DNA from: Jatrophihabitans cynanchi
Lineage (GTDB): Bacteria > Actinomycetota > Actinomycetes > Mycobacteriales > Jatrophihabitantaceae
Length of the DNA stretch: 64,000 bases
Direction of reading: 5' to 3'
Assembly (NCBI RefSeq): GCF_027247405.1
Contig: NZ_CP097463.1
Location: forward strand, 2,542,001 to 2,606,000
The notes under the pieces were generated by a model that made no database searches, was not told where the DNA came from, and worked only from the letters and a program-made list of their open reading frames with translations. The first letter of the stretch is position 1. Each line of letters starts with the position of its first letter. The translations under genes and the position numbers were made by a program. Below, piece after piece: positions 34,997 to 43,560 of this stretch.

Positions 34997-35593
34997 TCAG
35001 CGCGCCTCCGCGGCCAGGCTCATGCCGAGTCCGACCATGACGCCCCCGGTGATCCGCTCCATCGCGCGGCGCACCCCTGGGCGCAGGATCGTGGCAGCCC
35101 GGTCGACCATCCAGATCAAGGTGCCGAACCACATCACGTCGTAGAGCACGATCACCGCGCCCATCCCGAGCGCGCTCGGCAACACGGCCGCGCCGGGCGC
35201 GAGGAACTGCGGCAACAGCGCGATGAAGAACACGGCCAGCTTCGGGTTGGCCGCGGCGGCGATCAGGCCGGTGCGCCAGCCGACGCGTCCGCGCGCGGGG
35301 GCGGCGTCCGCCTCCTTGCGGTGCAGCAGCGAGCGGACGCCGAGGTAGATCAGCACGGCGGCACCGAACAGGCGCAGCACGTCGTAGGCGATCTCGGACG
35401 CAAGGATCAGCGAGGACACGCCGATCGCGGAAAGGCTCGCCCACATCAGCACGCCGATGCTGTTGCCGAGCACCGCGCCCATGGCCGGGCGCCGGCCGTC
35501 GCGCGCGGCCACCCGCAGGACGAGTGCGGTGGCCGGCCCGGGCGTCAGCGTGACGACGAGCGCGACGAGCAGGAACTCCGGGATCGAGTGCAC
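34997..35593 (-). CDS. LysE/RhtB family transporter
   Basis: 198 residues, GTG at 35591-35593. Six hydrophobic segments, with the family opening FLLVALVVTLTPGPATALVL and the NPKLAVFFIALLPQF block after the basic loop (RKEADAAPARG). Exports amino acids or related solutes. TAGCGT at 35601-35606 lies 7 nt upstream, giving a leaderless transcript. Convergent with the KimA-like gene. Confidence 0.9.
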   Translation of the reverse strand: MHSIPEFLLVALVVTLTPGPATALVLRVAARDGRRPAMGAVLGNSIGVLMWASLSAIGVSSLILASEIAYDVLRLFGAAVLIYLGVRSLLHRKEADAAPARGRVGWRTGLIAAAANPKLAVFFIALLPQFLAPGAAVLPSALGMGAVIVLYDVMWFGTLIWMVDRAATILRPGVRRAMERITGGVMVGLGMSLAAEAR

Positions 35594-35600
35594 GGCTTCG

Positions 35601-35606
35601 ACGCTA
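35601..35606 (-). promoter_or_regulatory. -10 element TAGCGT, leaderless promoter of the lysE-like gene
   Basis: TAGCGT on the minus strand, 7 nt before the GTG at 35593, in the 39-bp gap to the UbiA-family gene. No ribosome binding site is present, so this hexamer is the simplest promoter. Confidence 0.65.
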
Positions 35607-35632
35607 CTGAGGCGAGCCAGCGCATTCGGCTG

Positions 35633-36679
35633 TCAGCGGCCGAGCAGCGAGCCGGGCCAGATCGCGCCGACGGCGAGACCGAGCAGGAACAGCCAGCCGA
35701 ACGCGCGGTTGTGCACCAGGCACACGCGGTGGTACCAGAGCGGCCAGCCGACGTAGCCGGCCGGCGGTTCCGCCGGTGTCGGGCGCGACATGACGCTCAG
35801 CGCGCGCAGTGCCCTCGGGCCGGCGAGCAGCACGATCGCGACGAACGGGGTGAGCGCGCCGACCGCCACACCGAGCGCTGCGGTGAGGTAGATCAGGACG
35901 ACGACGGTGAGGTTGAGCCGCCGCGCCCAGGCCTCGCCGAGCAGCACCGGCAGGGTGCGCTGGTCCTGGCTGGTGTCGAACCCGCGCTGGTCGATGTGCT
36001 TGCCGATCAGGATGGACGCCACGCCCAGGCCGTACGGGACCGAGGCGAGGAACGCGTCGCCGGACCAGTGGCCGGTGATCACGTAGTAGCCGCCGCCGAT
36101 CATCAGCGGGCCCCACACCAGGAACGCGGCCAGCTCGCCCAGCCCGAGTTCCTTGAGCGCGCGCGGCGCGGCGTCATACGCGTACAGCAACACCGCGCCC
36201 GCGATGGTCAGCCAGACCGCGCCCCAGCCGCGCAGGGCGACGAAGTAGATCCCGATCGCAGCGGCGACGGCGCCCAGCACCACCAGGCCGGTTGCCAGGA
36301 AGCGCATCGTGAACACGCCGCTCGCGACCGGGTGCAGCGTGTAGCGCCGGCGCGGCGAGTCCTCGGTGTCGTGGCCGCGCTTGTAGCCGAAGTAGTCGTT
36401 CGACAGGTTGCTGATCGCGTGCAGCACCAGATAGCCGAGGAACACCAGCACGAACGGCGCCCACTCGAACCGGCGGTCGGTCGCGGCGAGCAGCCCCGCG
36501 ATGCCGGCCGCCTGCGCCGAGATCACCAGGATCACGCTGCGTGCGGCGTACAGGAACCGGGCTACCGGGTCGAAGCCGTCCAGGTCGGTGGCGGTGGCCG
36601 GGTAGAAGCCGGTGAACGCGCCCGCCCACGCGAACGGACCGCGCTGCGGGCGCTTACCCAGGGCGGGGGTCGCTGCCAT
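35633..36679 (-). CDS. UbiA-family prenyltransferase (MenA-like)
   Basis: 348 residues with ~9 hydrophobic helices. The first Asp-rich motif is NDYFGYKRGHD (Asn94, Asp95, Asp104), and the second is KHIDQRGFDTSQDQRTLPVLL. These bind Mg-prenyl diphosphate in UbiA/MenA enzymes. Homologues join a prenyl chain to an aromatic ring, and MenA (menaquinone) is a possible role, but no other men genes are near and length exceeds typical MenA (~290), so only the family is firm. ATG 36677-36679 lies 7 nt behind TAATGT. Confidence 0.8.
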   Translation of the reverse strand: MAATPALGKRPQRGPFAWAGAFTGFYPATATDLDGFDPVARFLYAARSVILVISAQAAGIAGLLAATDRRFEWAPFVLVFLGYLVLHAISNLSNDYFGYKRGHDTEDSPRRRYTLHPVASGVFTMRFLATGLVVLGAVAAAIGIYFVALRGWGAVWLTIAGAVLLYAYDAAPRALKELGLGELAAFLVWGPLMIGGGYYVITGHWSGDAFLASVPYGLGVASILIGKHIDQRGFDTSQDQRTLPVLLGEAWARRLNLTVVVLIYLTAALGVAVGALTPFVAIVLLAGPRALRALSVMSRPTPAEPPAGYVGWPLWYHRVCLVHNRAFGWLFLLGLAVGAIWPGSLLGR

Positions 36680-36686
36680 GACCCCA

Positions 36687-36692
36687 ACATTA
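36687..36692 (-). promoter_or_regulatory. -10 element TAATGT, leaderless promoter of the ubiA-like gene
   Basis: TAATGT on the minus strand ends 7 nt before the ATG at 36679. It is close to the ideal TANNNT and has no Shine-Dalgarno competitor. Confidence 0.68.
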
Positions 36693-36781
36693 CGGCGGCA
36701 GCGGATCGGCTCGGCACGACGGGACGGCCGCCGGCCGGCCCGGCCGCGACCGATCCCGGCCGGGCATGCCGGTCAGGCCGG

Positions 36782-37306
36782 TCATGCCGCGAAGGTCCCC
36801 GGCAGCGGCTGCAACCAGCGGGGGTGCTCGAACCCGGGTTCCCACGGGTACCGGCCGGCCTGGTCGGCCCAGCACAGCTGAAGCGCGGGGACCACCTGCC
36901 CGCCGTCGGTGCGATACAGCCGCTGCGCGGTGTGGGTGACCTGGTGCGCGTTCGGCAGCCGGAGGAGCCGCAGGTGCAGGTCGGTGTCGTCGGGGCCGCC
37001 GTGCACGGTCTCACCGGGGCGCAGCGTCTCGCCCGCCCGGACCAGCTCGCCGACCGCGTTGAGCAGCCGATGCGCGTCGGGCTGCGGCAGCCCGAACACC
37101 ACCAGTTCGGGATGGCCGAACCCCCAGAGCCCCACGGTGTACGCGAACGCGGGCCGGCGGCGGGGCTCGTCGCCGGCTACCGCCTGGACCGCCCAGCCGT
37201 GCCGTCTGATCGTCTCGCGGAACCAGGCGTCGGACTGGTCGAGCCACTGCTGCACGACGACCGGGTCCTCGGTGCCCGGCCCGGCGCATCCGGGATTGCT
37301 ACACAC
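36782..37306 (-). CDS. DUF4262 family protein
   Basis: 174 residues, GTG at 37304-37306 with a GGAGGA ribosome site. Conserved pieces: AFAYTVGLWGFGHPELVVFG near the N-terminus, PQPDAHRLLNAVGELVRAGE, and CWADQAGRYPWEPGF near the end. This DUF4262 fold is widespread in actinobacteria and has no known activity. A TAGCGT at 37339-37344 could be its -10 with a short 5' UTR. Confidence 0.8.
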   Translation of the reverse strand: MCSNPGCAGPGTEDPVVVQQWLDQSDAWFRETIRRHGWAVQAVAGDEPRRRPAFAYTVGLWGFGHPELVVFGLPQPDAHRLLNAVGELVRAGETLRPGETVHGGPDDTDLHLRLLRLPNAHQVTHTAQRLYRTDGGQVVPALQLCWADQAGRYPWEPGFEHPRWLQPLPGTFAA

Positions 37307-37368
37307 GGCGTCCTCCCTTTGCTAGAACGTGTGTGCGAACGCTAGCGACGGGTACCGACAGGAACGCC

Positions 37369-38028
37369 TCAGTCGCCGCGGAGCAGGCGCCGCACCGCGT
37401 CCTCGACGCCGGCGGCCGCGGCCAGCACCAGTTCGTCCCCGCCGCGCAAGGCGAGTCCCGGCTCGGGCGTCAGCACCGTCCCGGCCCGGAAGATCGCCAG
37501 CAGCGCAGCACCGGACGGGAGCGCAACCGCACTCACCGGCGAGCCCGCGAGGGGTGAATCGGGCGCAAGGGTCAGTTCGATGATGCTGCCCTGTCCCTGC
37601 TGCAACGTCATCAGCCGCACGACCTGGCCCACGGTCACCGCTGCTTCGACGGCACTGGCCACCGCGGTGGGCGTCGACACGGCGACGTCCACGCCCCACG
37701 GCTGCGCGAACAACCACTGGTTGTCCGGGTCGTTCACGCGGGCGACGACGCGCGGAACGGAGAACTCGGTCTTGGACAGCAAGGCGAAGACGAGGTTGGA
37801 CTTGTCGTCGCCGGTCGCGGCCATGACCACGTCGCACGTGTCGATCCCGGCCTTACGCAGCGCGTCCAGCTCACACGCGTCGGCGAGCATCCAATCGGCG
37901 TCCGGGACGAGCTCGGGCCGGAAGTGCGGGCGGTCCCGCTCGATCAGCAGCACCCGGTGGCCGGTAGCGAGCAGCGCTTGAGCGACCGAGCGGCCGACGG
38001 CGCCGGCCCCGGCGATCGCCACCCGCAT
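37369..38028 (-). CDS. TrkA-type potassium-channel regulatory protein (RCK)
   Basis: 219 residues: an N-terminal Rossmann/RCK-N domain (MRVAIAGAGAVGRSVAQALL, IERDRPHF, VMAATGDDKSNLVFALLS) that binds NAD/ATP, and a C-terminal RCK-C (IIELTLAPDSPLAGSPVSAV, GDELVLAAAAG). It gates potassium transport. Only one TrkA gene is present, whereas many actinobacteria have two in tandem beside the APC permease. The partner membrane subunit is not adjacent; the KimA-like gene ends 2.4 kb away. ATG 38026-38028 has GGAG upstream. Confidence 0.9.
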   Translation of the reverse strand: MRVAIAGAGAVGRSVAQALLATGHRVLLIERDRPHFRPELVPDADWMLADACELDALRKAGIDTCDVVMAATGDDKSNLVFALLSKTEFSVPRVVARVNDPDNQWLFAQPWGVDVAVSTPTAVASAVEAAVTVGQVVRLMTLQQGQGSIIELTLAPDSPLAGSPVSAVALPSGAALLAIFRAGTVLTPEPGLALRGGDELVLAAAAGVEDAVRRLLRGD

Positions 38029-38149
38029 GCGGTTCTCCGTTCCGATCGCCGTGCTCGCCGGCCCTGGACGTCCCTTAGCCTGTGGAACACGTCGCGTCCG
38101 CAGCGAGATGCCGTCCCCAGTATCGAGCACACGCCGGATCGGAGGGTCA

Positions 38150-39646
38150 GTGACTCTGCACCAGCTGTACCTCGCGCTGCTGGCGGGCGGCCTCGTGGTG
38201 CTGGTGAGCATCGTCGCGACGCGGGTGGCGGTGAGTGTCGGGCTACCCAGCCTGCTGCTGTACCTGGCTCTCGGCATCGTGCTCGGCGAGGACGTCCTGG
38301 GCATCGACTTCGATAACGCCCAGGTCGCCCAGAACCTCGGCAGTGCGGCGCTCGCGGTGATCCTGGTCGAGGGCGGCCTGACGACGCGCTGGTCGGACAT
38401 CCGCGAACTGCTCGCGCCCGCGGGCCTGCTCGGCTCGCTCGGAGTGGGCGTGAGCACCGTGGTCACCGCGGCCGGCGCCCACTTCCTGCTCGGCCTGCCG
38501 TGGCAGACTGCGCTGCTGCTCGGCGCGATCGTGTCCTCGACCGACGCCGCGGCAGTGTTCGCGGTGCTGCGGGTGCTGCCGCTGCCGCGGCGGGTCTCCG
38601 GCCTGCTCGAAGCCGAGTCCGGGTTCAACGACGCGCCGACCGTGATCCTGGTGATCGTCTTCAGCCAGACACCGTTCCACGTCAGCGCGGGTTCGCTGGT
38701 CGGCACGCTGGCCTACGAGCTCGCCGCGGGCGCCGCGATCGGGCTGCTCGTCGGCTGGCTGGGCGGCCTCGCGCTGCCGCGGCTGGCGCTGCCGGGCTCG
38801 GGCCTCTACCCGCTCGCGACCTTCGCCCTCGCGGTCGTCGCGTTCGCTGCGGCCGGGGCCGCGCACGCGAGCGGGTTCCTGGCCGCGTTCCTGTCCGCAC
38901 TGGTGCTCGCGAACGTCGGCCTACCGCACCGGGCCGCCACCCGATCCTTCGCCGAGGGGCTGGGTTGGCTCGCGCAGATCGGACTGTTCGTGCTGCTCGG
39001 CCTGCTGGTCAACCCGACCGAACTGCCCCGCGAGATCGGCAACGCGCTCGTGATCGGCCTGGTGCTGCTCGTCCTCGCCCGTCCGCTCTCGGTCGTGTTG
39101 TGCCTGCTGCCGTTCCGGGTGCCGTTGCGCGAGCAGGTGTTCCTGTCCTGGGCGGGACTGCGCGGTGCCGTGCCCATCGTGCTCGCGACCTTCCCCGTCG
39201 TGGCCGGTGTGCCGCACAGCGACCGGGTTCTCAACGTCGTCTTCGTGCTCGTCGTGATCTACACCCTGGTGCAGGGTCCGAGCCTGCCTCTGGTGGCCCG
39301 CTTGCTGCATCTCACCCCACGCGAGGCGACCCGGCAGATCCTGGTGGAGTCGGCGCCGCTGGACGTGCTGGACGCCGAGCTGATGACGATGACCATTCCG
39401 CCGACGTCCGGCCTGCACGCTGTCTCGGTGATCGAGTTGCGGCTGCCGGACCCGAGCGTGATCACGCTGATCATCCGCGACGGGCGCAGCTTCGTGCCGT
39501 CCCCGGACACCCGGCTCGAGACAGGGGACGAGTTGCTGATCGTCACCACGCGCAAGCGCCGCGACCTTGCCGAGCGCCGGCTGCGGGCGGTGAACCGGCG
39601 CGGGCCGCTGGCGCACTGGTTCGACGAGTTCGGCGCCCCGGACTGA
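38150..39646 (+). CDS. CPA1-family cation/proton antiporter with TrkA-C domain
   Basis: 498 residues; GTG 38150 follows GGAGGG. A 5' extension to 38027 would overlap the trkA-like gene and is non-coding. Twelve or thirteen membrane helices with the CPA signature AAAVFAVLRVLPLPRR and ESGFNDAPTVILV (Asp near Asn, the ion site), plus EGLGWLAQIGLFVLLGLLV and LRGAVPIVLATFPV. The last ~95 residues are an RCK-C/TrkA-C domain (SVIELRLPDPSVITLIIRD, GDELLIVTTRKRRDLAER), as in K+/H+ antiporters (NhaP2/CvrA, YcgO). Potassium efflux or pH control is inferred from the TrkA-C fusion; Na+/H+ exchange is the alternative. Confidence 0.9.
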   Translation: MTLHQLYLALLAGGLVVLVSIVATRVAVSVGLPSLLLYLALGIVLGEDVLGIDFDNAQVAQNLGSAALAVILVEGGLTTRWSDIRELLAPAGLLGSLGVGVSTVVTAAGAHFLLGLPWQTALLLGAIVSSTDAAAVFAVLRVLPLPRRVSGLLEAESGFNDAPTVILVIVFSQTPFHVSAGSLVGTLAYELAAGAAIGLLVGWLGGLALPRLALPGSGLYPLATFALAVVAFAAAGAAHASGFLAAFLSALVLANVGLPHRAATRSFAEGLGWLAQIGLFVLLGLLVNPTELPREIGNALVIGLVLLVLARPLSVVLCLLPFRVPLREQVFLSWAGLRGAVPIVLATFPVVAGVPHSDRVLNVVFVLVVIYTLVQGPSLPLVARLLHLTPREATRQILVESAPLDVLDAELMTMTIPPTSGLHAVSVIELRLPDPSVITLIIRDGRSFVPSPDTRLETGDELLIVTTRKRRDLAERRLRAVNRRGPLAHWFDEFGAPD

Positions 39647-39669
39647 GCCGTATCGCGTCGGGCGCGACA

Positions 39670-40413
39670 ATGGTGGCCGTGCCGGCGAATCATTTCGGCG
39701 CCGACGTTGCGGCGCGCTACGACGAGTCTGCGGCGGAGCTGTTCGAGCCGTCGTTGCTCGCCCGGACGGTGGACGTCCTGGCCGAGCTGGCCGGGAAGGG
39801 CGCGGCGCTCGAGTTGGGTATCGGAACCGGGCGGGTGGCGCTGCCGCTTCGTGCACGTGGCGTCCCGGTCAGCGGTATCGACCTGTCGCCGGACATGCTG
39901 GCCCGGCTGCGCGCCAAGCCGGGAGCCGAGCAGATCTCCTGCACCGTCGGCGACTTCGCGCACACGCGTGTCCCCGGGGCGTTCGGGTTGGTCTACCTGC
40001 TGTTCAACACGATCATGAACCTAACCACCCAGGACGCGCAGGTGGCGTGCTTCCAGAACGCCGCGGACTATCTCGAGCCGGGCGGCTACTTCGTGATCGA
40101 GGTCGGGGTCCCCGAGCTGCGGAGGTTGCCGCCCGGGGAGACGGTCCGGCCGTTCACGGTGACCGCGACCCGGTTGGGTTTCGACGAGTACGACGTGCCG
40201 ACCCAAGGACTCGTCTCGCACCACTACCGCGTCGAGGACGGCGAGCTGCGGACGGACTCCGTGCCGTTCCGCTACGTGTGGCCGGCCGAGCTGGACCTGA
40301 TGGCCAGGCTGGCCGGGATGAGCCTGCACGCGCGGTGGGGAGGCTGGGACCGCGAGCCTTTCACCGCCGACAGCCGCCGGCACGTGTCGGTCTGGCGGAC
40401 CGACGGGCCGTGA
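39670..40413 (+). CDS. class I SAM-dependent methyltransferase
   Basis: 247 residues, start ATG 39670; GTG at 39673 or 39679 are alternatives. SAM motif I is LELGIGTGRVALPL, then IDLSPDML, VGDFAHTRV and an acidic motif IV region (FGLVYLLFNTIMNL). The substrate is unknown. The C-terminus has a beta-rich part (YRVEDGELRTDSVPFRYVW) typical of the small-molecule methyltransferase group. It follows the antiporter by 23 bp. Confidence 0.83.
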   Translation: MVAVPANHFGADVAARYDESAAELFEPSLLARTVDVLAELAGKGAALELGIGTGRVALPLRARGVPVSGIDLSPDMLARLRAKPGAEQISCTVGDFAHTRVPGAFGLVYLLFNTIMNLTTQDAQVACFQNAADYLEPGGYFVIEVGVPELRRLPPGETVRPFTVTATRLGFDEYDVPTQGLVSHHYRVEDGELRTDSVPFRYVWPAELDLMARLAGMSLHARWGGWDREPFTADSRRHVSVWRTDGP

Positions 40414-40418
40414 ACCCG

Positions 40419-40793
40419 GTGACCCGCCCGGATCGCGCGCCGCGGCCGGCCGGATCGTCGGCTGCGTACGGGTGCGGCGGTACGGCGCCGACACCGGCGA
40501 GTTCGGGCTGCTGGCCTCGGACCCGGCATACCGCGGTGTCGGCGTCGGCCGCGAGTTGGTCCGGTTCGCCGAGCGCACCTGCCGGGCGGACGGGCTGCGC
40601 GTCATGCGGCGGGACGTACTCGTGCCCCGGCACCGGCCCGATCCGGGTAAGCAGTCGCTGTTCGCCTGGTACGGCCGGATGGGGTACCGGCTCGGCCCGC
40701 ACGCGGACCCTGGAGCAGGCGTACCCGGACCTCGTCCCGTTGCTGGCGGTGCCGGCCGAGCTGGTGAGCTACCGCAAGGATCTGGCTCCCTGA
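40419..40793 (+). pseudogene. GNAT acetyltransferase remnant (frameshift, 5' truncated)
   Basis: In the frame through 40454-40705 the GNAT core is clear: GRIVGCVRVRRYGADTGEFG, LLASDPAYRGVGVGRELVRF (acetyl-CoA loop) and LFAWYGRMGYRLGP. From ~40710 the reading moves to another frame that encodes the true C-terminus TLEQAYPDLVPLLAVPAELV then SYRKDL. One or two bases must be lost or gained at ~40695-40712. The N-terminal ~60 residues of a GNAT are absent, since only ~40 bp separate the core from the upstream methyltransferase stop. Confidence 0.75.
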
Positions 40794-40795
40794 CG

Positions 40796-42277
40796 TCAGG
40801 CTGCGGGATCGCGCCGGCCGGTGCTCTCGACCTCGTCGAACAGCAGCGCCGCCCGCGCGGCGGTGGTTGCGGCCCAGCGCCCGGTGCTCAGCAGCCCGAG
40901 AGCCACGACGCCGAGCCCGAGCCCCACCAGCAGCCACCACACGCCGTGCTCCGCGGTCGTGAACGCCGAGCCGCCGCGCGGTAGCGCTGAGCCGACGATC
41001 GTCCCGGCGATCGCGACGCCCAGCGTGGTGCCGGTCTGCCGGCCGGTGGACGCCAACGAGGCGGCGACTCCGGCCATCGACAGCGGCATCCCGGAGACCG
41101 CTGTGTTCGTGATCGGTGCGTTGACGGTTCCCATCGCGATGCCGATCAGCAGGTAGACGGCGAGCAGGGCGGGCAGCGGGGTAGCCGGCCCGATGAACGT
41201 GGACAGGGCACCGGCGGACGCCAGCGCCGTCCCCGCGACGACCAGTGGCAGCCGGGGGCCGCGCGAGCCGACGAGCCTGCCGGTGAGTGGTGAGAGCAGC
41301 ACGATCAGCACGCCGACGGGGAGCAGGGACAGCCCGGCGGCCAGCGCGGACATACCGCGGATGTCCTGCAGGTACAGGGTGGTCACGAACAGGAACGCCC
41401 CGAACCCGCACAGCCCGAACAGCGCCATCAGGATCGCCGCGGTGAACGGCACGCCGCGGAACAACCGCAACTCCAGCAGCGGGTCGGCCCGGCGCGGTTC
41501 GTAGCCGAGAACGCCGAGCACGCCCAACGCCGCGACGCCGAACAGTCCGATAACCGCCGGCGAGGCCCAGCCCGCCTTGCCCGACTCGATGATCGCGAAC
41601 ACCACGCTGCCCAGCACGAGGATCACCAGGGCCTGCCCGACCGGGTCCACCCGTCGCGCTCGCGCGGCCCGCGACTCCGGGACGAACAGCGCGGTACACA
41701 CGATCGCGGTGGCCACGATGGGCAGGTTGATCCAGAAGATGGAGCGCCAGCCCAGGCTGTCGACCAGGGCACCGCCGAGGATCGGTCCCAGGCCGAGCGC
41801 CAGCCCGGACATCGCGCCGAACACGCCGATTGCCCTGGCCCGTTCGGCGCGGTCGGGGAAGGAGTTGACGACGATCGCCAGCGCCACCGGGGTCAGCATC
41901 GAGCCGCCGACCGCCTGCAGTGCCCGCGCCGCGATCAGCGGGCCGATGCCCGGGGCCAGGCTGCACAGCAGGGACCCGATCCCGAAGGTCAGCAGGCCGA
42001 CAACGAAGGTGCGTCGGCGCCCGAGCCGGTCGGCGGTCGACCCGGACAGCAGCAGCAGCGACGCCAGCACCAGGCTGTACGCGTCGACCGTCCACTGCAA
42101 CCCGGACACCGAGGCGTGCAGGTCGTTGCGGATCGAGGGCAGCGCTACATTGACGATGGAGACGTCCATGACCGCGACGAGCAGGCTGGCGCAACAGATC
42201 GCGAGCACCAGTTGCCGGCGGCTCCGGCTGAGTGCGGGCGGCGGGGTGGGCGGTGGGCGCAGCGCGGAGGCGGTCAT
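40796..42277 (-). CDS. MFS transporter, DHA2/EmrB-QacA type
   Basis: 493 residues with 14 predicted membrane helices. It has the MFS loop motif (STADRLGRRRTFVVGLLTFG), motif C-like GGALVDSLGWRSIFWINLPI and the DHA2 opening LVLAICCASLLVAVMDVSIV (conserved Asp). Probable multidrug/efflux pump of the plasma membrane. Starts at ATG 42275-42277, divergent from a MerR regulator whose start is only 25 bp away, so the regulator very likely controls it. Confidence 0.9.
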   Translation of the reverse strand: MTASALRPPPTPPPALSRSRRQLVLAICCASLLVAVMDVSIVNVALPSIRNDLHASVSGLQWTVDAYSLVLASLLLLSGSTADRLGRRRTFVVGLLTFGIGSLLCSLAPGIGPLIAARALQAVGGSMLTPVALAIVVNSFPDRAERARAIGVFGAMSGLALGLGPILGGALVDSLGWRSIFWINLPIVATAIVCTALFVPESRAARARRVDPVGQALVILVLGSVVFAIIESGKAGWASPAVIGLFGVAALGVLGVLGYEPRRADPLLELRLFRGVPFTAAILMALFGLCGFGAFLFVTTLYLQDIRGMSALAAGLSLLPVGVLIVLLSPLTGRLVGSRGPRLPLVVAGTALASAGALSTFIGPATPLPALLAVYLLIGIAMGTVNAPITNTAVSGMPLSMAGVAASLASTGRQTGTTLGVAIAGTIVGSALPRGGSAFTTAEHGVWWLLVGLGLGVVALGLLSTGRWAATTAARAALLFDEVESTGRRDPAA

Positions 42278-42289
42278 GATGTCCGAGGC

Positions 42290-42295
42290 TAGGAT
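42290..42295 (+). promoter_or_regulatory. -10 element TAGGAT, leaderless promoter of merR-like gene
   Basis: TAGGAT lies 7 nt before the MerR GTG at 42303, in a divergent gap of only 25 bp shared with the efflux gene. There is no Shine-Dalgarno site for MerR, so the transcript probably begins at the GTG. Confidence 0.6.
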
Positions 42296-42302
42296 TTAGA
42301 GC

Positions 42303-42752
42303 GTGCTCGAAGTCAAGCCGAAGCCCACGAACCCGCTCGCCGAGGCCGTGCCCGAAGCCGGGCTGACGATCGCCGAGGCGGCGCGCCGTACCGGGGTCAG
42401 CGCGCACACGCTGCGCTACTACGAGCGGTCCGGCCTGGTGATCACTCCGGTCGGGCGCACCGAGGGCGGCCGCCGGCGGTACCACCGCGAGGACCTGCGC
42501 TGGATCTCGATCTGCACCAAGCTGCGCGCGACCGGGATGCCGATCAAGGCGATCCGGCGCTACGCCGAGCTCGTCTCGGCCGGTGAGGGCAACGGGGCCG
42601 AGCGGCTCGCCCTCATGAAGGCCCACCGCGTGGAGGTGCTCGCCCGCATCGCCGAGTTGCAGGAGAACCTGAAGCTGATCGACCACAAGATCGACGTCTA
42701 CGGCCGGCGCGTCGCTGCCGGCGACGCCGATCAACTCTGGGCCGGCGCCTAG
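42303..42752 (+). CDS. MerR family transcriptional regulator
   Basis: 149 residues, GTG start. MerR HTH with the arm: LTIAEAARRTGVSAHTLRYY, ERSGLVITP, GGRRRYHREDLRWIS, then a dimerisation helix ending in KIDVYGRRVAAGD. No metal-binding Cys pair is visible, so a drug- or redox-type MerR is more likely than a metal sensor. Probably activates the divergent MFS gene. Confidence 0.9.
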   Translation: MLEVKPKPTNPLAEAVPEAGLTIAEAARRTGVSAHTLRYYERSGLVITPVGRTEGGRRRYHREDLRWISICTKLRATGMPIKAIRRYAELVSAGEGNGAERLALMKAHRVEVLARIAELQENLKLIDHKIDVYGRRVAAGDADQLWAGA

Positions 42753-42780
42753 CAGCCGGCGGCGGTACCTGCCGGCCGCG

Positions 42781-43016
42781 TCACGAGCCGGCGGACTTCA
42801 CCAGGGCGGTGACCTTCTTCTCCACGGCCGGGCTCCACGCCTCGAGCGCGAACGAGGCGGGCCACTTTTCGCGGTCGTAGAGGTTCGCGGCGTCCGGGAA
42901 GCCCAGGGTGCAGTAGCGGTACTTGAACTTGCCCGCGTCCAGGACGGCCTGCAGGCCGTCGGCCCTCTTGGCGCCCTTCGTGTCTCGGCACGCAACTCGG
43001 CGGCGCGCTCCTTCAT
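42781..43016 (-). pseudogene. DUF1801 family gene remnant
   Basis: The start region MKERAAELRAETRR is in one frame, whereas the downstream C-terminal part GKFKYRYCTLGFPDAANLYD and REKWPASFALEAW is in another. The family (~140 residues) also has ~60 residues between these parts that are missing here. So there is one frameshift (around 42965-42985) and one internal deletion. The N-terminus may extend to ~43040 (AAEQRAAMKER). Non-functional as read. Confidence 0.72.
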
Positions 43017-43087
43017 GGCGGCGCGCTGCTCGGCGGCCTGACTAGTAGCGTCCGGCGGATGCGGTTGACGAGGAGGGACGGCGGCAG

Positions 43088-43528
43088 ATGAGCGAGTTCA
43101 CCGACGAGTACACGCGCGCGTCGAAGACGTTTCGTGCGGTCACCGAGCTGGCGCTGCGCCGGCACGGGCTGCACCTCGGGCAGAACCTGGTGCTCGCGGC
43201 CCTCGCCGATCGCGACGGGCAGACACCGGGCGAGGTTGCCGCCGCGGTGCACGTGAGCACGCCGACGATCGTGAAGATGGCCAATCGCATGGCCGAGGCC
43301 GGTCTGCTCACCCGCCGTCGTGACGATTTTGACAAGCGGCTCGTCCGACTGCACCTGACCCCGGCGGGGCGGAGGCTGCGCCGGCCCGTGGACGCCGAAC
43401 TCGAATTGGTGGACCAGCGGTTGACGGAGGGGCTGACCAAGACCGAGCGACGCACGCTGCTGACGCTGTTGGCCAAGGTGTCCGACAACGGGCAGGCGCT
43501 GCTGACCGAATGGGACAAGAGGGCGTGA
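43088..43528 (+). CDS. MarR family transcriptional regulator
   Basis: 146 residues, ATG 43088. Winged HTH: TPGEVAAAVHVSTPTIVKMA, GLLTRRRDDFDKRLVRLHLT (wing), C-terminal dimerisation helix (LTKTERRTLLTLLAKVSDNG). Convergent with the HbpS/GlcG-like gene, whose promoter region holds a near-perfect 15-bp palindrome, a likely site for this protein. Confidence 0.9.
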   Translation: MSEFTDEYTRASKTFRAVTELALRRHGLHLGQNLVLAALADRDGQTPGEVAAAVHVSTPTIVKMANRMAEAGLLTRRRDDFDKRLVRLHLTPAGRRLRRPVDAELELVDQRLTEGLTKTERRTLLTLLAKVSDNGQALLTEWDKRA

Positions 43529-43560
43529 GATCGTCGCCGGTTCCTGCCCAGGAGCGGCGA

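Noticed and set aside
38027-38149. An N-terminal extension of the CPA1 antiporter from an ATG at 38027
   Set aside because: It overlaps the trkA-like start and encodes non-hydrophobic, unlike sequence. GTG 38150 has GGAGGG.
40602-42734. A 710-codon minus-strand frame over the MFS and GNAT region
   Set aside because: The MFS transporter in another frame has clear family motifs. This one is a shadow with Arg/Pro-rich composition.
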